DNA of 64,000 nucleotides from JANXQG01 sp963780045 (GCA_963780045.1 CAVZZZ010000001.1:2976001-3040000); one strand, 5' to 3'; positions 9,587-21,376 are shown, numbered from the stretch's first letter. Numbers and translations: made by a program. Notes: generated from the sequence alone by a model not told the origin.

Positions 9587-10534
9587 GTGGACTTCGATTG
9601 CATCCTCTGCGGCTCGTGCGTTGCCGACATCCTTTGCCGGCCGGTGGAACTGGAAACGCCCATCGGCGGCGGGCGGCTGGTTCCCATCGATCCGCTGCAA
9701 GTGGTCACCGGCGGCATCGTGTGCAACTCGGGCGTGGCGATGGCCCGACTGGGAATGAAGACCGCCGCCTTCAGCTACGTCGGCCGCGACGAATGGGGCC
9801 GCTTGGTACGCACGCGCCTCGAGGCCGAGGGCATGGATTGCGGCGCACTCCTTGAGCACGCCACGGCCGCGACGAGCACGACGGTCGTGCTGATCGATCC
9901 GAGTGGCGAGCGGAGTTTTGGCCATTGCGTCGGCGCTCCCAAGCTGATGGATGGCCGGCTGTTTCTCGACCACATCGGGCTTTTCGCCCGCAGCCGGATG
10001 ACGCTCATCGGTTACTACTCGCTGATGACGAACCTTGAGAGCGACCTGGCGGAGGTGCTCTCGGCGATCCGGCAGACCGGCTGCAAAACGGCCCTGGACT
10101 GCGCCGGCAGCGGCGGCACGATGCAGCCGCTGGACCGCCTCTTGCCGCACCTTGACATCTACGTTCCCAGCTTCAACGAGGCGAGCCACCAGACCGGTTT
10201 GAGCGAGCCGCGAGCGATCCTGCAGCTCTATCGCAAATGCGGCGCGGGGGGGCTGGTGGGCATAAAACTTGGCTCGAAGGGCGCCTTGCTCAGTCCGTCG
10301 CCCGGTGAGTGGATCGAAGTTCCGGCGGTCGCGCCTCCCGGCGCGATTGTCGATACGACCGGCGCCGGCGACTGTTTTTATGCCGGCCTGTTAACTGGGC
10401 TGCTGCGCGGGTTGGATGTCGCCAGCGCCGCGCAACTCGGCGCAGCGGCGGGGGCGTGCTGCATCACCGCCTTCGGCACCACGGCCGGCATCCGCGACTA
10501 CGCGGCCACAGCGGCGCTGGCAGGAATTGCATGA
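9587..10534 (+). CDS. PfkB-family carbohydrate kinase
   Basis: Ribokinase/PfkB-family kinase, 315 residues from the GTG at 9587. This start is preferred over the ATG at 9545 because a GGGAGG ribosome site sits eight bases upstream and the ATG lies inside the preceding gene. Motif 1 is seen as VVTGGIVCNSGVAMARLG; the C-terminal signature with the catalytic aspartate is DTTGAGDCFYAGLLTGLL. The substrate cannot be read; sugars or nucleosides are typical. The next gene begins six bases after its stop, so an operon with the 5-oxoprolinase-type gene is likely. Confidence 0.88.
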   Translation: MDFDCILCGSCVADILCRPVELETPIGGGRLVPIDPLQVVTGGIVCNSGVAMARLGMKTAAFSYVGRDEWGRLVRTRLEAEGMDCGALLEHATAATSTTVVLIDPSGERSFGHCVGAPKLMDGRLFLDHIGLFARSRMTLIGYYSLMTNLESDLAEVLSAIRQTGCKTALDCAGSGGTMQPLDRLLPHLDIYVPSFNEASHQTGLSEPRAILQLYRKCGAGGLVGIKLGSKGALLSPSPGEWIEVPAVAPPGAIVDTTGAGDCFYAGLLTGLLRGLDVASAAQLGAAAGACCITAFGTTAGIRDYAATAALAGIA

Positions 10535-10540
10535 GACGAC

Positions 10541-13500
10541 ATGGAATTCTGGATCAATGTCGGCGGGACATTCACCGATTGCATCGCCTGCCTGGACGAT
10601 GGCCGCGTCGTGCGGCACAAGGTGCTCAGTTCCGGCACGACGAAGGGCCGAGCCGCGGAGGGATCCAACCGGCAACGCATCGTCGATCCTACGCGGCAGA
10701 TTGACCCGCCAGGGTTCTGGCGCGGGTATGGCTTGCGGCTGTTGGACCATACTGGCCAAGTCGCGGCCGAATCGCGAGTGTCGTTATTCGACGCGGCGTC
10801 CGGCGTCCTGGAGCTTGCGGCGCCGCTGCCAAACGTGCCGCACGCCGGGCAGGCCTTCGAGCTTTCGTGCGGCGAGGATTCACCGCTACTGGCCATCCGT
10901 TATGCGCTCGGTTTGGGCCTGGATGCCCCGCTCCCGCCCGTTTCCGTCCGATTGGGTACCACGCGGGGAACCAACGCCTTGCTCACCCGCCGCGGCGCGG
11001 CGACGGCCCTGGTCACAACCCGCGGCTTCGGCGACGTGCTGCGCATCGGCTATCAGGACCGCCCGAAACTGTTCGAGCTGGCGATTCGCAAACCGTCGCC
11101 CTTGTGTACTGTCGTGGTCGAAATCAATGAACGGATCGCAGCCGACGGCGAAGTCCTGCGCGAGCCGGACGCGGATGCCATCCGCAAGTGCTTGCAGGAG
11201 GTCAAGTCGCAAGGCATCGAGTCGCTTGCTGTCTGTTTGCTCAATTCGTATGCCAATCCGTGCCACGAGAAGCTTGTCGGGCGGATAGCGGCGGAGATCG
11301 GCCTTGCGGAAGTCAGCCTTTCCAGCCAGGTGGCCCCGCTCGTCAAGATCGTCGCCCGCGGCGATACGACGGTCCTCAGCGCGTATTTGAACCCCGTGCT
11401 GCGGACTTACGTCGCCGGGCTCCGCGAAGGTCTGGGAAACGGCAAGCTGCGAATACTCGATTCCGCGGGTGGACTCGTCGATGCCAACCGCTTTTCCGGC
11501 AAGGACAGCCTCCTTTCCGGGCCGGCGGGCGGCGTCGTCGGTTTCTCCCAAGTCGCCAAGGCCGCGGGCTTCGAGCGCTCCATCGGCTTCGATATGGGCG
11601 GAACGAGCACGGACGTCGCGCGCTTCGACGGGCGCTACGAACGCGAGTACGAAACTCAGAAGGCGGGCGTGCGAATCGTGGCCCCGATGATGGCGATTGA
11701 AACGGTTGCCGCCGGCGGCGGCTCGATCTGCCGCTTCGACGGCATAAAGCTGGTTATCGGTCCCGAAAGCGTGGGCGCCGCACCCGGCCCGGCTTGCTAC
11801 GGCCGCGGCGGTCCGCTGGCGATCACCGACATGAACTTGCATCAAGGCAAAATCCTGGCCGAGCATTTTCCATTTCCGCTGGATCGCGACATCGTCCGTC
11901 AGCGGCTGGCAGCCCTTGCCGACGAGGTCTTCGCCGCCACGGCGGTACGCTACACGCCGCACGCCCTGGCCGACGGTTTTGTGCGCGTCGTGAACGTAAA
12001 CATGGCGCAAGCGATCCGGTCGGTCTCGCTGGCCCGTGGATACGACCCGCGGGATTACGCTCTCGTGGCCTTCGGCGCGGCGGCCGGACAACATGCCTGT
12101 GCCGTCGCGGCGGAATTGGGCATGCGGCAGGTACTGCTGCATCCCGATGCGGGCGTTCTCAGCGCCTGCGGCATCGGCCGCGCTGACATCACGCGGCACG
12201 CCGTGGCCAGCGTCGGCATGTTGTATTCGGAGGCCGCCGTCGCCGACTTGTCGCCGCTTTTCGAGCGCTTGACCGCCGGCCCGCGGAAGGAAGTGCTTTC
12301 CGAAGGCATCGCCGGGGACCATATTGAGATCCGGCGATCGTTAGACATTCGTTATCAAGGAACCGACGCGGCGCGGACGATCGCCGAACCTTCCCACGGG
12401 ACCTACGCGGCGGAGTTCTCGCGGCAGCACCAGCAACTCTACGGCTATGTGCATGACGGCCGTACGCTGGAGATCGTCGCCGCGCGGATTGAGGTGGTCG
12501 GCGCCGCCGGACGCGAAACAGAACCCGCATTGCCATGTCGGCCGCGGCGGCCGAGGCCGGACCATTGGGTCGAGGCGTGGTTCGGCAACCGCGGCCAGCC
12601 GACCGCCGTCTTCCTGCGGAGGCAACTCCATCCCGGCGATCGCATCGAGGGGCCGGCCATTGTCTGCGAGCCGACTTCCACGACGGTCATCGATCCCGGC
12701 TGGCAGGGCGAAGTGCTGGGCCGCGGCGAGTTGCTGCTGACTGGGCAATCTGCCGCGCGGCAATTGAAGTCCGCGGCGGCCGATCCCGTGATGTTGGAAG
12801 TCTTCAACAACCAGTTTGCGGGCATCGCGCGGCAAATGGGCATCACGCTCCGCAATACGGCCAGCAGCGTGAACGTCAAGGAACGCTTGGACTTCAGTTG
12901 CGCCATATTTACGCCCAACGGCGATCTGGTGGTCAACGCTCCGCACATTCCCGTCCATCTTGGCGCGATGGGCGAAACGGTGCGCAGCATCGTGGCCGCC
13001 AATCCCGCCATCCGGCCCGGCGACGTTTTCGTGACCAACGATCCCTATCGCGGCGGGGCGCACCTGCCCGACGTGACGGTCGTCACGCCCGTACATGATG
13101 AGCGTGAGGGAGAGTTGCTCTTCTTTACCGCCAGCCGTGCCCATCACGCCGAGATCGGCGGCGTCGCGCCCGGCTCGATGCCGCCGTTTTCGCGGAACCT
13201 TGCCGAGGAAGGCGTGTTGATCGGCAATTTCAAGCTGATGGACCAGGGCCGGCCGCGGCTAGATGAGCTGCGGCAATTGCTGCTGGCGCCGCCCTATCCG
13301 AGCCGCGCGGTGGACGACAACCTGGCCGACGTCGACCGCGCAAATGGCCGCCAATCGGCAAGGAGCGCGTGACCTGCTGGCGATGGTTGCCCGATATTCG
13401 TGGCCTGTCGTAGCGGCTTACATGGTCCACATCCAAAACGCCGCCGAGCGGAAAATGCGGCAGGCACTGCGGAGGCTCGGCGCGGGCCGCTACACATTTG

Positions 13501-14342
13501 CCGACTCGATGGACGACGGTTCGCCGATTTGCGTCGCCGTAACGGTCCGGGGCGACGAGGCGACGATCGATTTCAGCGGCACCGGGCCAGTGGTGCCGGG
13601 CAACCTGAACGCCACGCCGGCCATCGTTACGGCAGCCGTAATGTACTGCCTGCGCTGCCTGATCGACGAGGACATTCCACTCAACCAGGGCGTCCTCGCT
13701 CCGGTCCGCATCGTGCTGCCTGAGTGCATGCTCAATCCGCCGCGGCGCGAAAGGCCGGCGGAGTGCGCGGCGGTGGTTGGCGGCAACGTGGAGACTTCGC
13801 AGCGCGTGGTGGATGTGCTCTTCGGCGCCCTGGGCGTAGCCGCCGCCAGCCAGGGCACGATGAACAACCTTCTATTTGGCGATAAGATGTTCGGCTATTA
13901 CGAAACTATTTGCGGCGGCGCCGGGGCGACGGCCGATGCCGACGGCGCCGACGCGGTCCATACGCACATGACCAACACCCGCATCACCGATCCCGAGGTC
14001 ATCGAGCGGCGCTATCCGGTGCGGGTGCTGGAGTTCTCCATCCGCCGCGGTTCGGGGGGTGCGGGCCAACATCGCGGCGGCGACGGAGTAGTTCGCCGGC
14101 TGGAGTTTCTCCGGCCGTTGACGGTCTCGGTTCTTTCGCAGCGGCGCGGCACGCGGACGCCCTTCGGGTTGGCCGGCGGGAAGCCGGGAGCGGCGGGACG
14201 CAATGTGCTGGTTCGAGCCAATGGGGCGGTCGAAACACTTGCCGGCCTGGCTCAATTCACGGCCTCGCCTGGCGACGTGCTCGTCGTGGAAACGCCCGGA
14301 GGCGGCGGGTATGGTGATTTCGGCAATCTATGTCAGAGTTAA
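10541..14342 (+). CDS. Fused hydantoinase/5-oxoprolinase (A+B type)
   Basis: About 1,267 residues combining HyuA- and HyuB-like halves, the layout of ATP-dependent 5-oxoprolinases that open 5-oxo-L-proline to glutamate. The A half begins WINVGGTFTDCIACLDDG, then GTTRGTNALLTRRGAATALVTT, SGPAGGVVGF and FDMGGTSTDVARFDG. The B half starts near residue 750 with LEVFNNQFAGIARQMGITL, then NDPYRGGAHLPDVTVV and TASRAHHAEIGG, and ends in a Gly-rich RRGSGGAGQHRGGDGVVRRL. A single frameshift near 13332-13337 separates NLADV from AQMAANRQGARDLL. Hydantoinases and acetone/acetophenone carboxylases are related, so substrate is uncertain; the fusion favours 5-oxoproline. Confidence 0.87.
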
Positions 14343-14584
14343 GCAATAAGCGCTTTATGGGCATTGGAGCAAGTCCGACGTATCCTATATGGTTGGCTTG
14401 GCCTCGCCGCGCGGCGCGCTTATTTATTCATGTTTGGCGGAAGCACTCCGCAAGCTACGATTAGAGGCGGCAGGCGGTTCTCGGCATCATTGCCGGCGGA
14501 CGGCAGACGGGCCGCCTCGGCACTGCGAGATCGAACACGGGCAACTCGCGCCGCGGCGGACAGGCTTCGCATCGACCTTCCCAA

Positions 14585-16668
14585 ATGGCATCTATCCGTG
14601 ACGAGTTAACAACCGCTATCAAGCATCATCAGGCTGGCCGACTGCAGGCGGCCGAGCAGATCTATCGCGGGATTCTTCTGGTCGACGCGAACAACGCCGA
14701 CGCCATGCATCTGCTCGGCGTGGCGGCTTCGCAAACCGGAAGACGCGAGCTGGGCGTCGAATATATCCGCCGCGCGATCGCCTTGAACGGCCGCGTGGCG
14801 GGCTACCACAACAATCTCGGCGTCGTCCTCAGAGAACAGGGCAAGCTGGAAGAGGCGGCCGACAGCCATCGCCGGGCCATTGCCCTGGAGCCCGGCAACT
14901 CCGAGTTTCACGGCAATCTCGGCGTCGCCTGCAAGCTGCAGGGCAAGCTGGAAGAGGCGGCCGCTTGCCACCGCCGGGCAATCGACCTTAAGCCGGATCA
15001 AGCCGACTTCCACAGCAACTTGGGACTTGTCTACCGCGAACAGTGCAAACTCGAAGCGGCCGCCGCTTGCCAGCGCCGCGCTATCGAGCTCAATCCGAAT
15101 TCCGCCGACGCGTACAGCAACTTGGGCGTCGTCCTGAAAGAGCAACGGAAACTGGACGAGGCGATCGCCAGCTTCCGCCGCGCTCTCGCCATCAGGCCCG
15201 CCTTTCCCGAAGCCTACAACAACCTGGGAAACGCCTTGAAGGATGCCGGTCGGCTGGACGAAGCGATCATCTCCTATCGCTGGGCGTTGGATTTCCGGCC
15301 CAACTACGCCGAGGTCTACGGAAACCTCGGCGCCACTCTGGTCGACCAGGGCAAGTTGGATGAGGCGGTCGCTGCCTGCCGCCGGGCCTTGGAGCTCAAA
15401 CCCAACTACGTTGAGGCGCAAGTGAATCTCGGCAGCGCATTCAAAGATATGGGAAAGCCGATGGAGGCCATCGCCTGCTACCAGAGGGCGATCCAACTCC
15501 GACCCGCATGCGCCGGCGCGCACTACAGTGTAGGCGTCGCCTGGGAGACGATCGGCGACATGTCGGCCGCGGCCGCCGGATACCGCGCGGCCGTGCGGCA
15601 CGACCCCGTCATGGCGATCGCTCATTACAAATTGGCGACCCTGCTAGGCAAGGACCTTCCCGAGGAAGACCTGGCGGCGCTGCGCAGCTCGCTTCAGCGC
15701 GGGGATCTGACGGACGATCAGCGCAAGTACTTGCACTTCGGCCTGGCCTACGTGTACGATGACCGTGGCGAGTATGCGGAAGCAGCGCAACACCTGGAAT
15801 CCGCCAATGCCCTGCAGCTCGCCGCCTGGCGCGCCGGCGGGCGTCCGTACGATGCTCGTGAACACTCCTTGCTCATTGACCGCCTCATCTCCTGCTGCAC
15901 GCCCGATTTCTTCCGCCGCGTGGCCGGCTTCGGCCTGGCCAGCGAGTTGCCCGTATTCGTGGTCGGGCTGCCGCGATCGGGCACGACGCTCGTCGAACAG
16001 ATTTTGGGAGGGCACTCGCAGGTCTTCGGCGCCGGCGAGATCCACTTGGCCGTCGAGACTGCAAACGTTATCGCCAGCCGGGCCACCGGTACCGCCGACG
16101 CCGTTGACGGCCTGGTCCGCTTGGACCAGCCAACGGTTGCCATGCTGGCTTCGCAGCACCTTCAGAAGCTCCGCGCCCTGCGCCCGCCGCGCAGCGGATC
16201 GTCGACAAGATGCTGGACAACTATACGCTGCTGGCGCTATTGGCGTGCCTTTTTCCGCGGGCGAAGATCATCCATTGCCGCCGCGACCTGCGCGACGTCG
16301 CCGTATCGTGTTGGATGACGCATTTCAAGGAAGTCCGCTGGGCCAACGACCGGCAGCACATCGCCTCGCGCTTTCGCGACTACCTGCGGTTGATGGAGCA
16401 TTGGCGCAAGGTCTTGCCTATTCCAATGCTGGAGGTTGACTACGAGGAAACGGTGGCCGATCTTGAAGGCACGGCGCGGAATATCGTGGCTTGGTGCGGC
16501 CTGGACTGGGAGCCGGCGTGCGTCGAGTTTCATCGCACCAAGCGGCCGGTCAGCACAGCCAGCGCCGTGCAGGTTCGGCGGCCGATCTACCCGACTTCCG
16601 TCGCCCGGTGGCGGCACTACGAAGACTCGTTGGCGACGCTTCTAAGCGCGATTCCCGCGGGCAAATGA
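14585..16668 (+). CDS. TPR-repeat sulfotransferase
   Basis: About 694 residues. The first ~330 are roughly ten tandem tetratricopeptide repeats with recurring NLGVVLREQGKLEEAADSHRRAI-type units. The C-terminal ~300 residues form a sulfotransferase domain with the PAPS-binding loop VVGLPRSGTTLVEQIL near residue 458 and the 3'-phosphate motif CRRDLRDVAVSCW. The frame breaks near 16190, where CGCCCGCC seems to have lost a C; the rest, from IVDKMLDNYTLLALL, is in another frame and ends at 16668. Proteins of this layout transfer sulfate to proteins or glycans. The 242 bases upstream (14343-14584) show no recognisable feature. Confidence 0.88.
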
Positions 16669-16867
16669 GGTCCTCTCGCGCGGCCGTCCTAGAGGCGGGG
16701 CCGCGCTCGCGGTTCACCCCGGCGGCACTTTTCTAGTTTAACGTTACCCGCGATAATGGCACCGTCCGCTTTGCCGCGGCCTTGCGCCGGCCGAACAGGC
16801 CAAACATCCGCGGTGCAGGAGACAAACGAGCAACCGACAGACCTCGGTCGAGCAGCGGGGAAACAGC

Positions 16868-17825
16868 ATGTCCAATGACCCTAGAACCTATGTAAACGTC
16901 GTCGACTCTCATACCGGCGGCGAACCGACGAGGGTGGTTGTTGGCGGCGGCCCCGACCTCGGAAAGGGAACTCTCGCCGAGCGGCGCCAGCGTTTCCGCA
17001 CGCAATTCGATTGGTTCCGCGCGGCGGTGGTCAATGAGCCGCGCGGCTCCGACGTGCTGGTCGGCGCGCGTAGTTGTTCCGCCATGCGATCCGACTTGTG
17101 CTGCCGGCGTCATCTTTTTCAATAACGTCGGATTTCTGGGCATGTGCGGGCACGGAACGATCGGCCTGATTGTGACCTTGGCCTCGAGGGGCCGGATCGT
17201 CGCGGGGGAGCACAAGATCGAAACGCCCGTGGGCGTCATCACCGCCCGGCTGGACGACGCCGGCCAAGTAAGTTTTGAAAACGTGGCCAGCTACCGCTAT
17301 GCCGCGGACGTGCCCATCGAGGTTGAAGGGCACGTCTGCGTCCACGGCGACGTAGCCTGGGGCGGCAATTGGTTCTATCTCGTTGACGACCACGGATTGG
17401 CCGTCCGGCCGTCAAATATTGAGCGATTGTCCGACTTGTCTTGGAAGATTCGCAAGGCTCTCGTGCGGCACGGCATCACCGGGGCCAACGGAGAAGAAAT
17501 CGACCATATCGAGCTTTTCGGACCGGCGCAACATCCGCATGCCGACGGCAAGAATTTCGTTCTCTGCCCCGGAGGGGCCTACGATCGCTCGCCCTGCGGC
17601 ACCGGTACGAGCGCAAAACTGGCGTGCCTCGCGGCCGACGGCAAGCTCTTGCCCGGTCAAGTCTGGCGGCAGGAGAGCATTGTTGGCAGCGTCTTTGAGG
17701 GCACGGTCGAATATCGCGACGGCCGCTGCCATCCCCGCATCCGTGGTTCGGCCTACATTACCGGCGAGGCGACGCTGGTGCTCGATCCGAGCGACCCCTT
17801 CATGCACGGGATACTTCGAGAATGA
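16868..17825 (+). CDS. 4-hydroxyproline 2-epimerase (proline racemase family)
   Basis: Converts trans-4-hydroxy-L-proline to cis-4-hydroxy-D-proline. The N-terminus NVVDSHTGGEPTRVV and both catalytic cysteines (MCGHGTIG and SPCGTGTSAKL) are present; trans-3-hydroxyproline dehydratases have Thr at one of these positions, so an epimerase/racemase is favoured. About 318 residues, normal length. One frameshift near 17063-17070 (GGCGCGCG tract) separates NEPRGSDVLVGA from VVVPPCDPTCAAGV. A GGGGAAA ribosome site precedes the ATG. The stop overlaps the start of the next gene (ATGA). Neighbours complete a hydroxyproline pathway. Confidence 0.9.
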
Positions 17826-18930
17826 GCAGCGACGTAATCATCGTGGGTGCCGGGATCGTCGGTGCGGCGTGCGCTCGCGCATTGCGCGCGACGGACTGCG
17901 GGTGACGATTGTCGATGCGGCGATGATCGGCGGCGGAGCGACCGCGGCAGGCATGGGCCACGTCGCAGTGATGGATGACAATCCCGCGCAGCTTGCCCTG
18001 ACCGCCTATTCGGAGCGGTTATGGCTCGATTTGGCGGACGATTTGCCGGCGGACTGCGAATTTGACCGCTGCGGCACGCTTTGGGTGGCGGCCGACGAAG
18101 ACGAAATGGCCGCCGCGCGCCAGAAGCAGGCGACGCTTCGCGGCTGTGGCGTTCGCGCCGAATTGCTGGACGCGCGGCAAGTAGCCGAGGCGGAGCCGCA
18201 GCTTCGCGCGGGTTTGGCCGGGGGACTGCTGCAGCCTGATGATCCGATCGTCTATTCGCCTTCCGTCGCTCGTTGGCTGGTCGAACAAGCCCAGGCAAAG
18301 AGAGCGGAGGTCCGACTCGACGCGCCGGTCGCCGCGATAAGCGGAGACCACGTTCGCCTGGCCGACGGCACGCGGCTGGCGGCTGGCTTCGTCGTCAACG
18401 CGGCCGGAGCGGACGCCCCGCGGCTTACGCCGGGGGTGCCGATCCGCCCGCGCAAAGGGCATCTGGTCATCACGGAACGTTACCGCGGATTCATTCGTCG
18501 CGAGCTCGTGGAACTGGGGTACATCAAGGCCGCGGCGGGCGGCGCGAAGGAATCCGTGGCGTTCAATGTCCAGCCGCGACCGACCGGACAGATCCTCATC
18601 GGCTCATCCAGACAGTACGATATCGAGTCGAGCGATATTGAAACCGCGATCCTCGGCCGCATGCTGCGCCGCGCGATCGAGTACCTGCCCGGCCTGGCCG
18701 GTCTTGCCGTTATCCGCGCGTGGACCGGGTTCCGCGCCGCCACCGACGACAAATTACCGCTTATCGGTCCGTGGCCACCAACGCCGGGATTGTATCTCGC
18801 CACCGGGCACGAAGGGTTGGGCATCACGAACGCGCTGGCGACCGCGGAGCTGTTGGCCGATATGATTGCCGGACGGGAATCGAAGATCGCGCGGGAGCCG
18901 TATTTGCCGGAAAGGGTTTGTAGTGACTGA
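17822..18930 (+). CDS. FAD-dependent D-amino-acid oxidase-type subunit of D-hydroxyproline dehydrogenase
   Basis: DAO-family flavoprotein, about 369 residues. The dinucleotide motif SDVIIVGAGIVGAACA starts at the ATG at 17822, which overlaps the epimerase stop. A frameshift near 17875-17886 follows; DGLRVTIVDAAMIGGGATAAG and the rest are in the next frame. The C-terminus has RAWTGFRAATDDKLPLIG and GLYLATGHEGLGITNA, typical of glycine/sarcosine/D-amino-acid oxidases. Together with the following [2Fe-2S] and FAD/BFD-like genes it matches the three-subunit D-hydroxyproline dehydrogenases known from Pseudomonas (LhpBEF type). Substrate is inferred from context. Confidence 0.85.
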
Positions 18931-19177
18931 AACACTCAACGTCAGCGTGAACGGCCGCGCCGTCACGGTGCCAGCCGGCTGCACCGCGGCCGTCGCGCTT
19001 GCCATCGCCGGCGTGAACTTCACCAAGCAATCGGTCAGCGGCACGCCGCGCGGGCCGATGTGCGGCATGGGAATCTGCTTCGAATGCTGCGCCGTGATTG
19101 ACGGCCGGCCGCACCAGCGGACTTGCCAGGCCGTCTGCCATACCGGAATGGAGATTCGCACCAATGGCGACGCATGA
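18923..19177 (+). CDS. [2Fe-2S] ferredoxin-like subunit
   Basis: Small plant-type ferredoxin-like protein, 84 residues from the GTG at 18923, which overlaps the previous stop by eight bases. Cluster cysteines occur in GPMCGMGICFECCAVIDG and RTCQAVC, the spacing seen in the small subunits of opine/hydroxyproline dehydrogenases and HcnA. It would pass electrons between the two flavin subunits. It overlaps the next gene by 14 bases, so the three subunits are likely translationally coupled. Confidence 0.87.
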   Translation: MTETLNVSVNGRAVTVPAGCTAAVALAIAGVNFTKQSVSGTPRGPMCGMGICFECCAVIDGRPHQRTCQAVCHTGMEIRTNGDA

Positions 19178-20470
19178 GCGGTTCGAAGTGGTCATCGTGG
19201 GCGCCGGGCCGGCGGGCATCGCCGCGGCTTGCGCCGCGAGTTCAACCGCCACGGTTTGCGTCGTTGACGACAATCCATCGCCCGGCGGACAGATCTGGCG
19301 CGGTGGCAAGCCGGCGGAGGACGACACGGCTGCGGCATCCGAGTTGCGCCGATTTCAGGGCCTCAACATCCAGCGGATGCACAATACGCAGATCGTCGCC
19401 GCGCCAGCGCACGACATGTTGTTGGCTGAATCCGCGGGTCGCACGATTGATATTGCATGCAACAAGCTGATCTTGGCGACGGGCGCTCGCGAACGGTTTC
19501 TACCATTTCCCGGCTGGACGTTGCCGAACGTCGTTGGCGCCGGCGGATTGCAAGCGTTGCTCAAGTCCGGGCTGCCAGTCGAAGGCAAGCGGATCGTCCT
19601 TGCCGGCAGCGGGCCGTTATTGCTGTCGGTCGCGGCGTATGCGAAGCAGCGCGGTGCAGTCGTCCCGGTCGTGGCGGAACAGGCCCCGTGGCATCGAGCG
19701 GCTGCGTTTGGCCTGAAGCTTTTTTGGCTTGCGCCTGATAAGCTCCGGCAAGCCGTTGGCTATCGCTGGCGCCTGCGAAACGCGCGCTATCTGATCGGCA
19801 GTTGGCCGACCGCGGCACATGGCGGCACTAAGGTCGAGGCCGTTACGCTGAAAAGCGGCGGCCGAACGTGGACCGAACCGTGCGATATCGTTGCTTGCGG
19901 ATTCGGACTCGTGCCCAATCTGGAGCTGCCGGACTTGCTCGGCTGCGCGACCCGCGACGGCGCGGTTGCGGTCGATGATTACCAGCAGAGTACGGCGGCC
20001 GGCGTCTACTGTGCGGGCGAGATCACCGGCGTCGGCGGGGCGGACCTGGCGATCGTCGAAGGCCGCATTGCCGGCCTGTCGGCGGTCGGTAAGACTGAGG
20101 AAGCGGCCCGGCATTTTGCCGCGCGGCCCGCGGCCGCCGCTTCGCCAAGGCCCTTCAGCGCGCCTTCCGCCTCCGCGACGAGTTGCGAGACCTGCCCGAC
20201 GACGATACATTCGTATGCCGTTGCGAAGACGTGAAGTACGGGCGATTGGAGCGTTTTACTTCTTGGCGCACGGCGAAGTTGCACACCCGCTGCGGCATGG
20301 GCCCCTGCCAGGGCCGCGTCTGCGGAGCGGCGGCGGAGTTCCTCTTCGGCTGGACGAACGACTCGGCGCGTCCGCCGGTGTTTCCGGCGTGCGTCGGAAG
20401 CTTGACCGGCGCATGCACACAAAGCAAAGACGACAAAGACCACAACGACCACGAAGGACGATCAATATGA
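19164..20470 (+). CDS. FAD/NAD(P) oxidoreductase subunit with C-terminal BFD-like [2Fe-2S] domain
   Basis: About 435 residues. N-terminal FAD motif VVIVGAGPAGIAAACAA, a second nucleotide site RIVLAGSGPLLLSVAA, ATGARERFLPFPGW and the late FAD motif GVYCAGEITGVGGADLA. After a frameshift near 20120-20135 (GGCCCGCGGCCGCCGC tract) comes a BFD-like cluster domain, FVCRCEDV and LHTRCGMGPCQGRVCG, with four cysteines. This is the HcnB/LhpE-type large subunit. The last ~17 residues (Lys/Asp/His-rich) are encoded by a simple repeat, so the native end may once have been earlier. Its stop overlaps the ATG of the deaminase gene. Confidence 0.86.
20418..20458. repeat. Purine-rich simple repeat at a gene end
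   Basis: Degenerate units of ACAAAGAC / ACCACGAAGG form a strand-biased run of about 40 bases. It encodes the tail SKDDKDHNDHEG of the FAD subunit and leads directly into the start of the next gene. Runs of this sort are otherwise expected between genes. Confidence 0.5.
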
Positions 20471-21357
20471 CGAACGGCTTCCGCGGAGTTTTTCCCGCGA
20501 TGGTTACGCCGATGAACGACCGCGAGGAGGTCGATCTGCCCAAGCTCGAGGAACTTGTGGAATACTTGATCGGCGCGGGTGTTCACGGCCTGATCCCGCT
20601 GGGCAGCACGGGCGAGTTCTACGCCTTGATTCACACCGAGCGGCTGGACGTGCTCAAGACCGTTATCAAAGCGGCGGCCGGCCGCGTGCCGGTGATCGCC
20701 GGCGTCAACGCCGCCACGACGCGAGAGGTCGTGTTCCATTGTGAAACCGCCGAAAAGTATGGCGCGGCGGGAGTGATGGTCGCGCCGCCGTATTACTCGC
20801 TGCCGAGCGTCGACGAGTTATTCGAGCACTTCAGCACGATTGACCAAAAGGTCGGCATTCCAATCATGCTCTACAATTTCCCCGCCCGCACAGGCGTCGA
20901 TCTGCGGCCGGAGTTTGTCGAGCGCCTGGCGAAATTGAAAAACGTCCGCTACATCAAGGACAGCACGGGCGAAACCTGGCGAATCAGCGAGATCATCATG
21001 CGTTGCGGCGATCACATGAAGGTCTTCTGCGGCGGCGATACCGTGGCTTTCGAGGCCCTGATGCTCGGCTCGGCCGGCTGGGTGGCGGCCGTGGCCAACG
21101 TCTGCGCGGCGGAGCACGTCGAGTTCTACCGCCTCTTCGAAAGCAAGGACTACGCCGCGGCTCGCGACTCTTTCTACCGCTTGCTGCCGCTGTTTTCGTT
21201 GGCCGAGCACAGCGGGAAGTTCACGCAATTCGTAAAGGCGGGCTGCGGAATTGCTGGCCGCGACGCCGGTCCGCCGCGCCGGCCGCTTTTGCCGCCGAAC
21301 CTGGACGAGCTGGACGCGATCCGCGCGGCCCTTGAGCGGTTGAACCAGAAAGCTTAA
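20467..21357 (+). CDS. DapA-family lyase, probable 1-pyrroline-4-hydroxy-2-carboxylate deaminase
   Basis: 296-residue (beta/alpha)8 aldolase of the DapA/NanA superfamily, frame intact. GVFPAMVTPM, PLGSTGEFYAL, the catalytic tyrosine in IMLYNFPARTG and the Schiff-base lysine in VRYIKDSTGE are all present. The sequence resembles dihydrodipicolinate synthase, but position directly after the hydroxyproline epimerase and dehydrogenase argues for the deaminase that turns 1-pyrroline-4-hydroxy-2-carboxylate into 2-oxoglutarate semialdehyde. The semialdehyde dehydrogenase that would finish the route is not in the window. Confidence 0.88.
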   Translation: MTNGFRGVFPAMVTPMNDREEVDLPKLEELVEYLIGAGVHGLIPLGSTGEFYALIHTERLDVLKTVIKAAAGRVPVIAGVNAATTREVVFHCETAEKYGAAGVMVAPPYYSLPSVDELFEHFSTIDQKVGIPIMLYNFPARTGVDLRPEFVERLAKLKNVRYIKDSTGETWRISEIIMRCGDHMKVFCGGDTVAFEALMLGSAGWVAAVANVCAAEHVEFYRLFESKDYAAARDSFYRLLPLFSLAEHSGKFTQFVKAGCGIAGRDAGPPRRPLLPPNLDELDAIRAALERLNQKA

Positions 21358-21376
21358 ATCAGGGATTGCACGAATA

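Noticed and set aside
10886..12322. 478-codon minus-strand frame opposite the 5-oxoprolinase gene
   Set aside because: No motif; exactly antisense to the conserved A half.
16733..16806. Short minus-strand frame before the epimerase gene (FGLFGRRKAAAKRTV)
   Set aside because: 24 codons, no ribosome site, no recognisable family.
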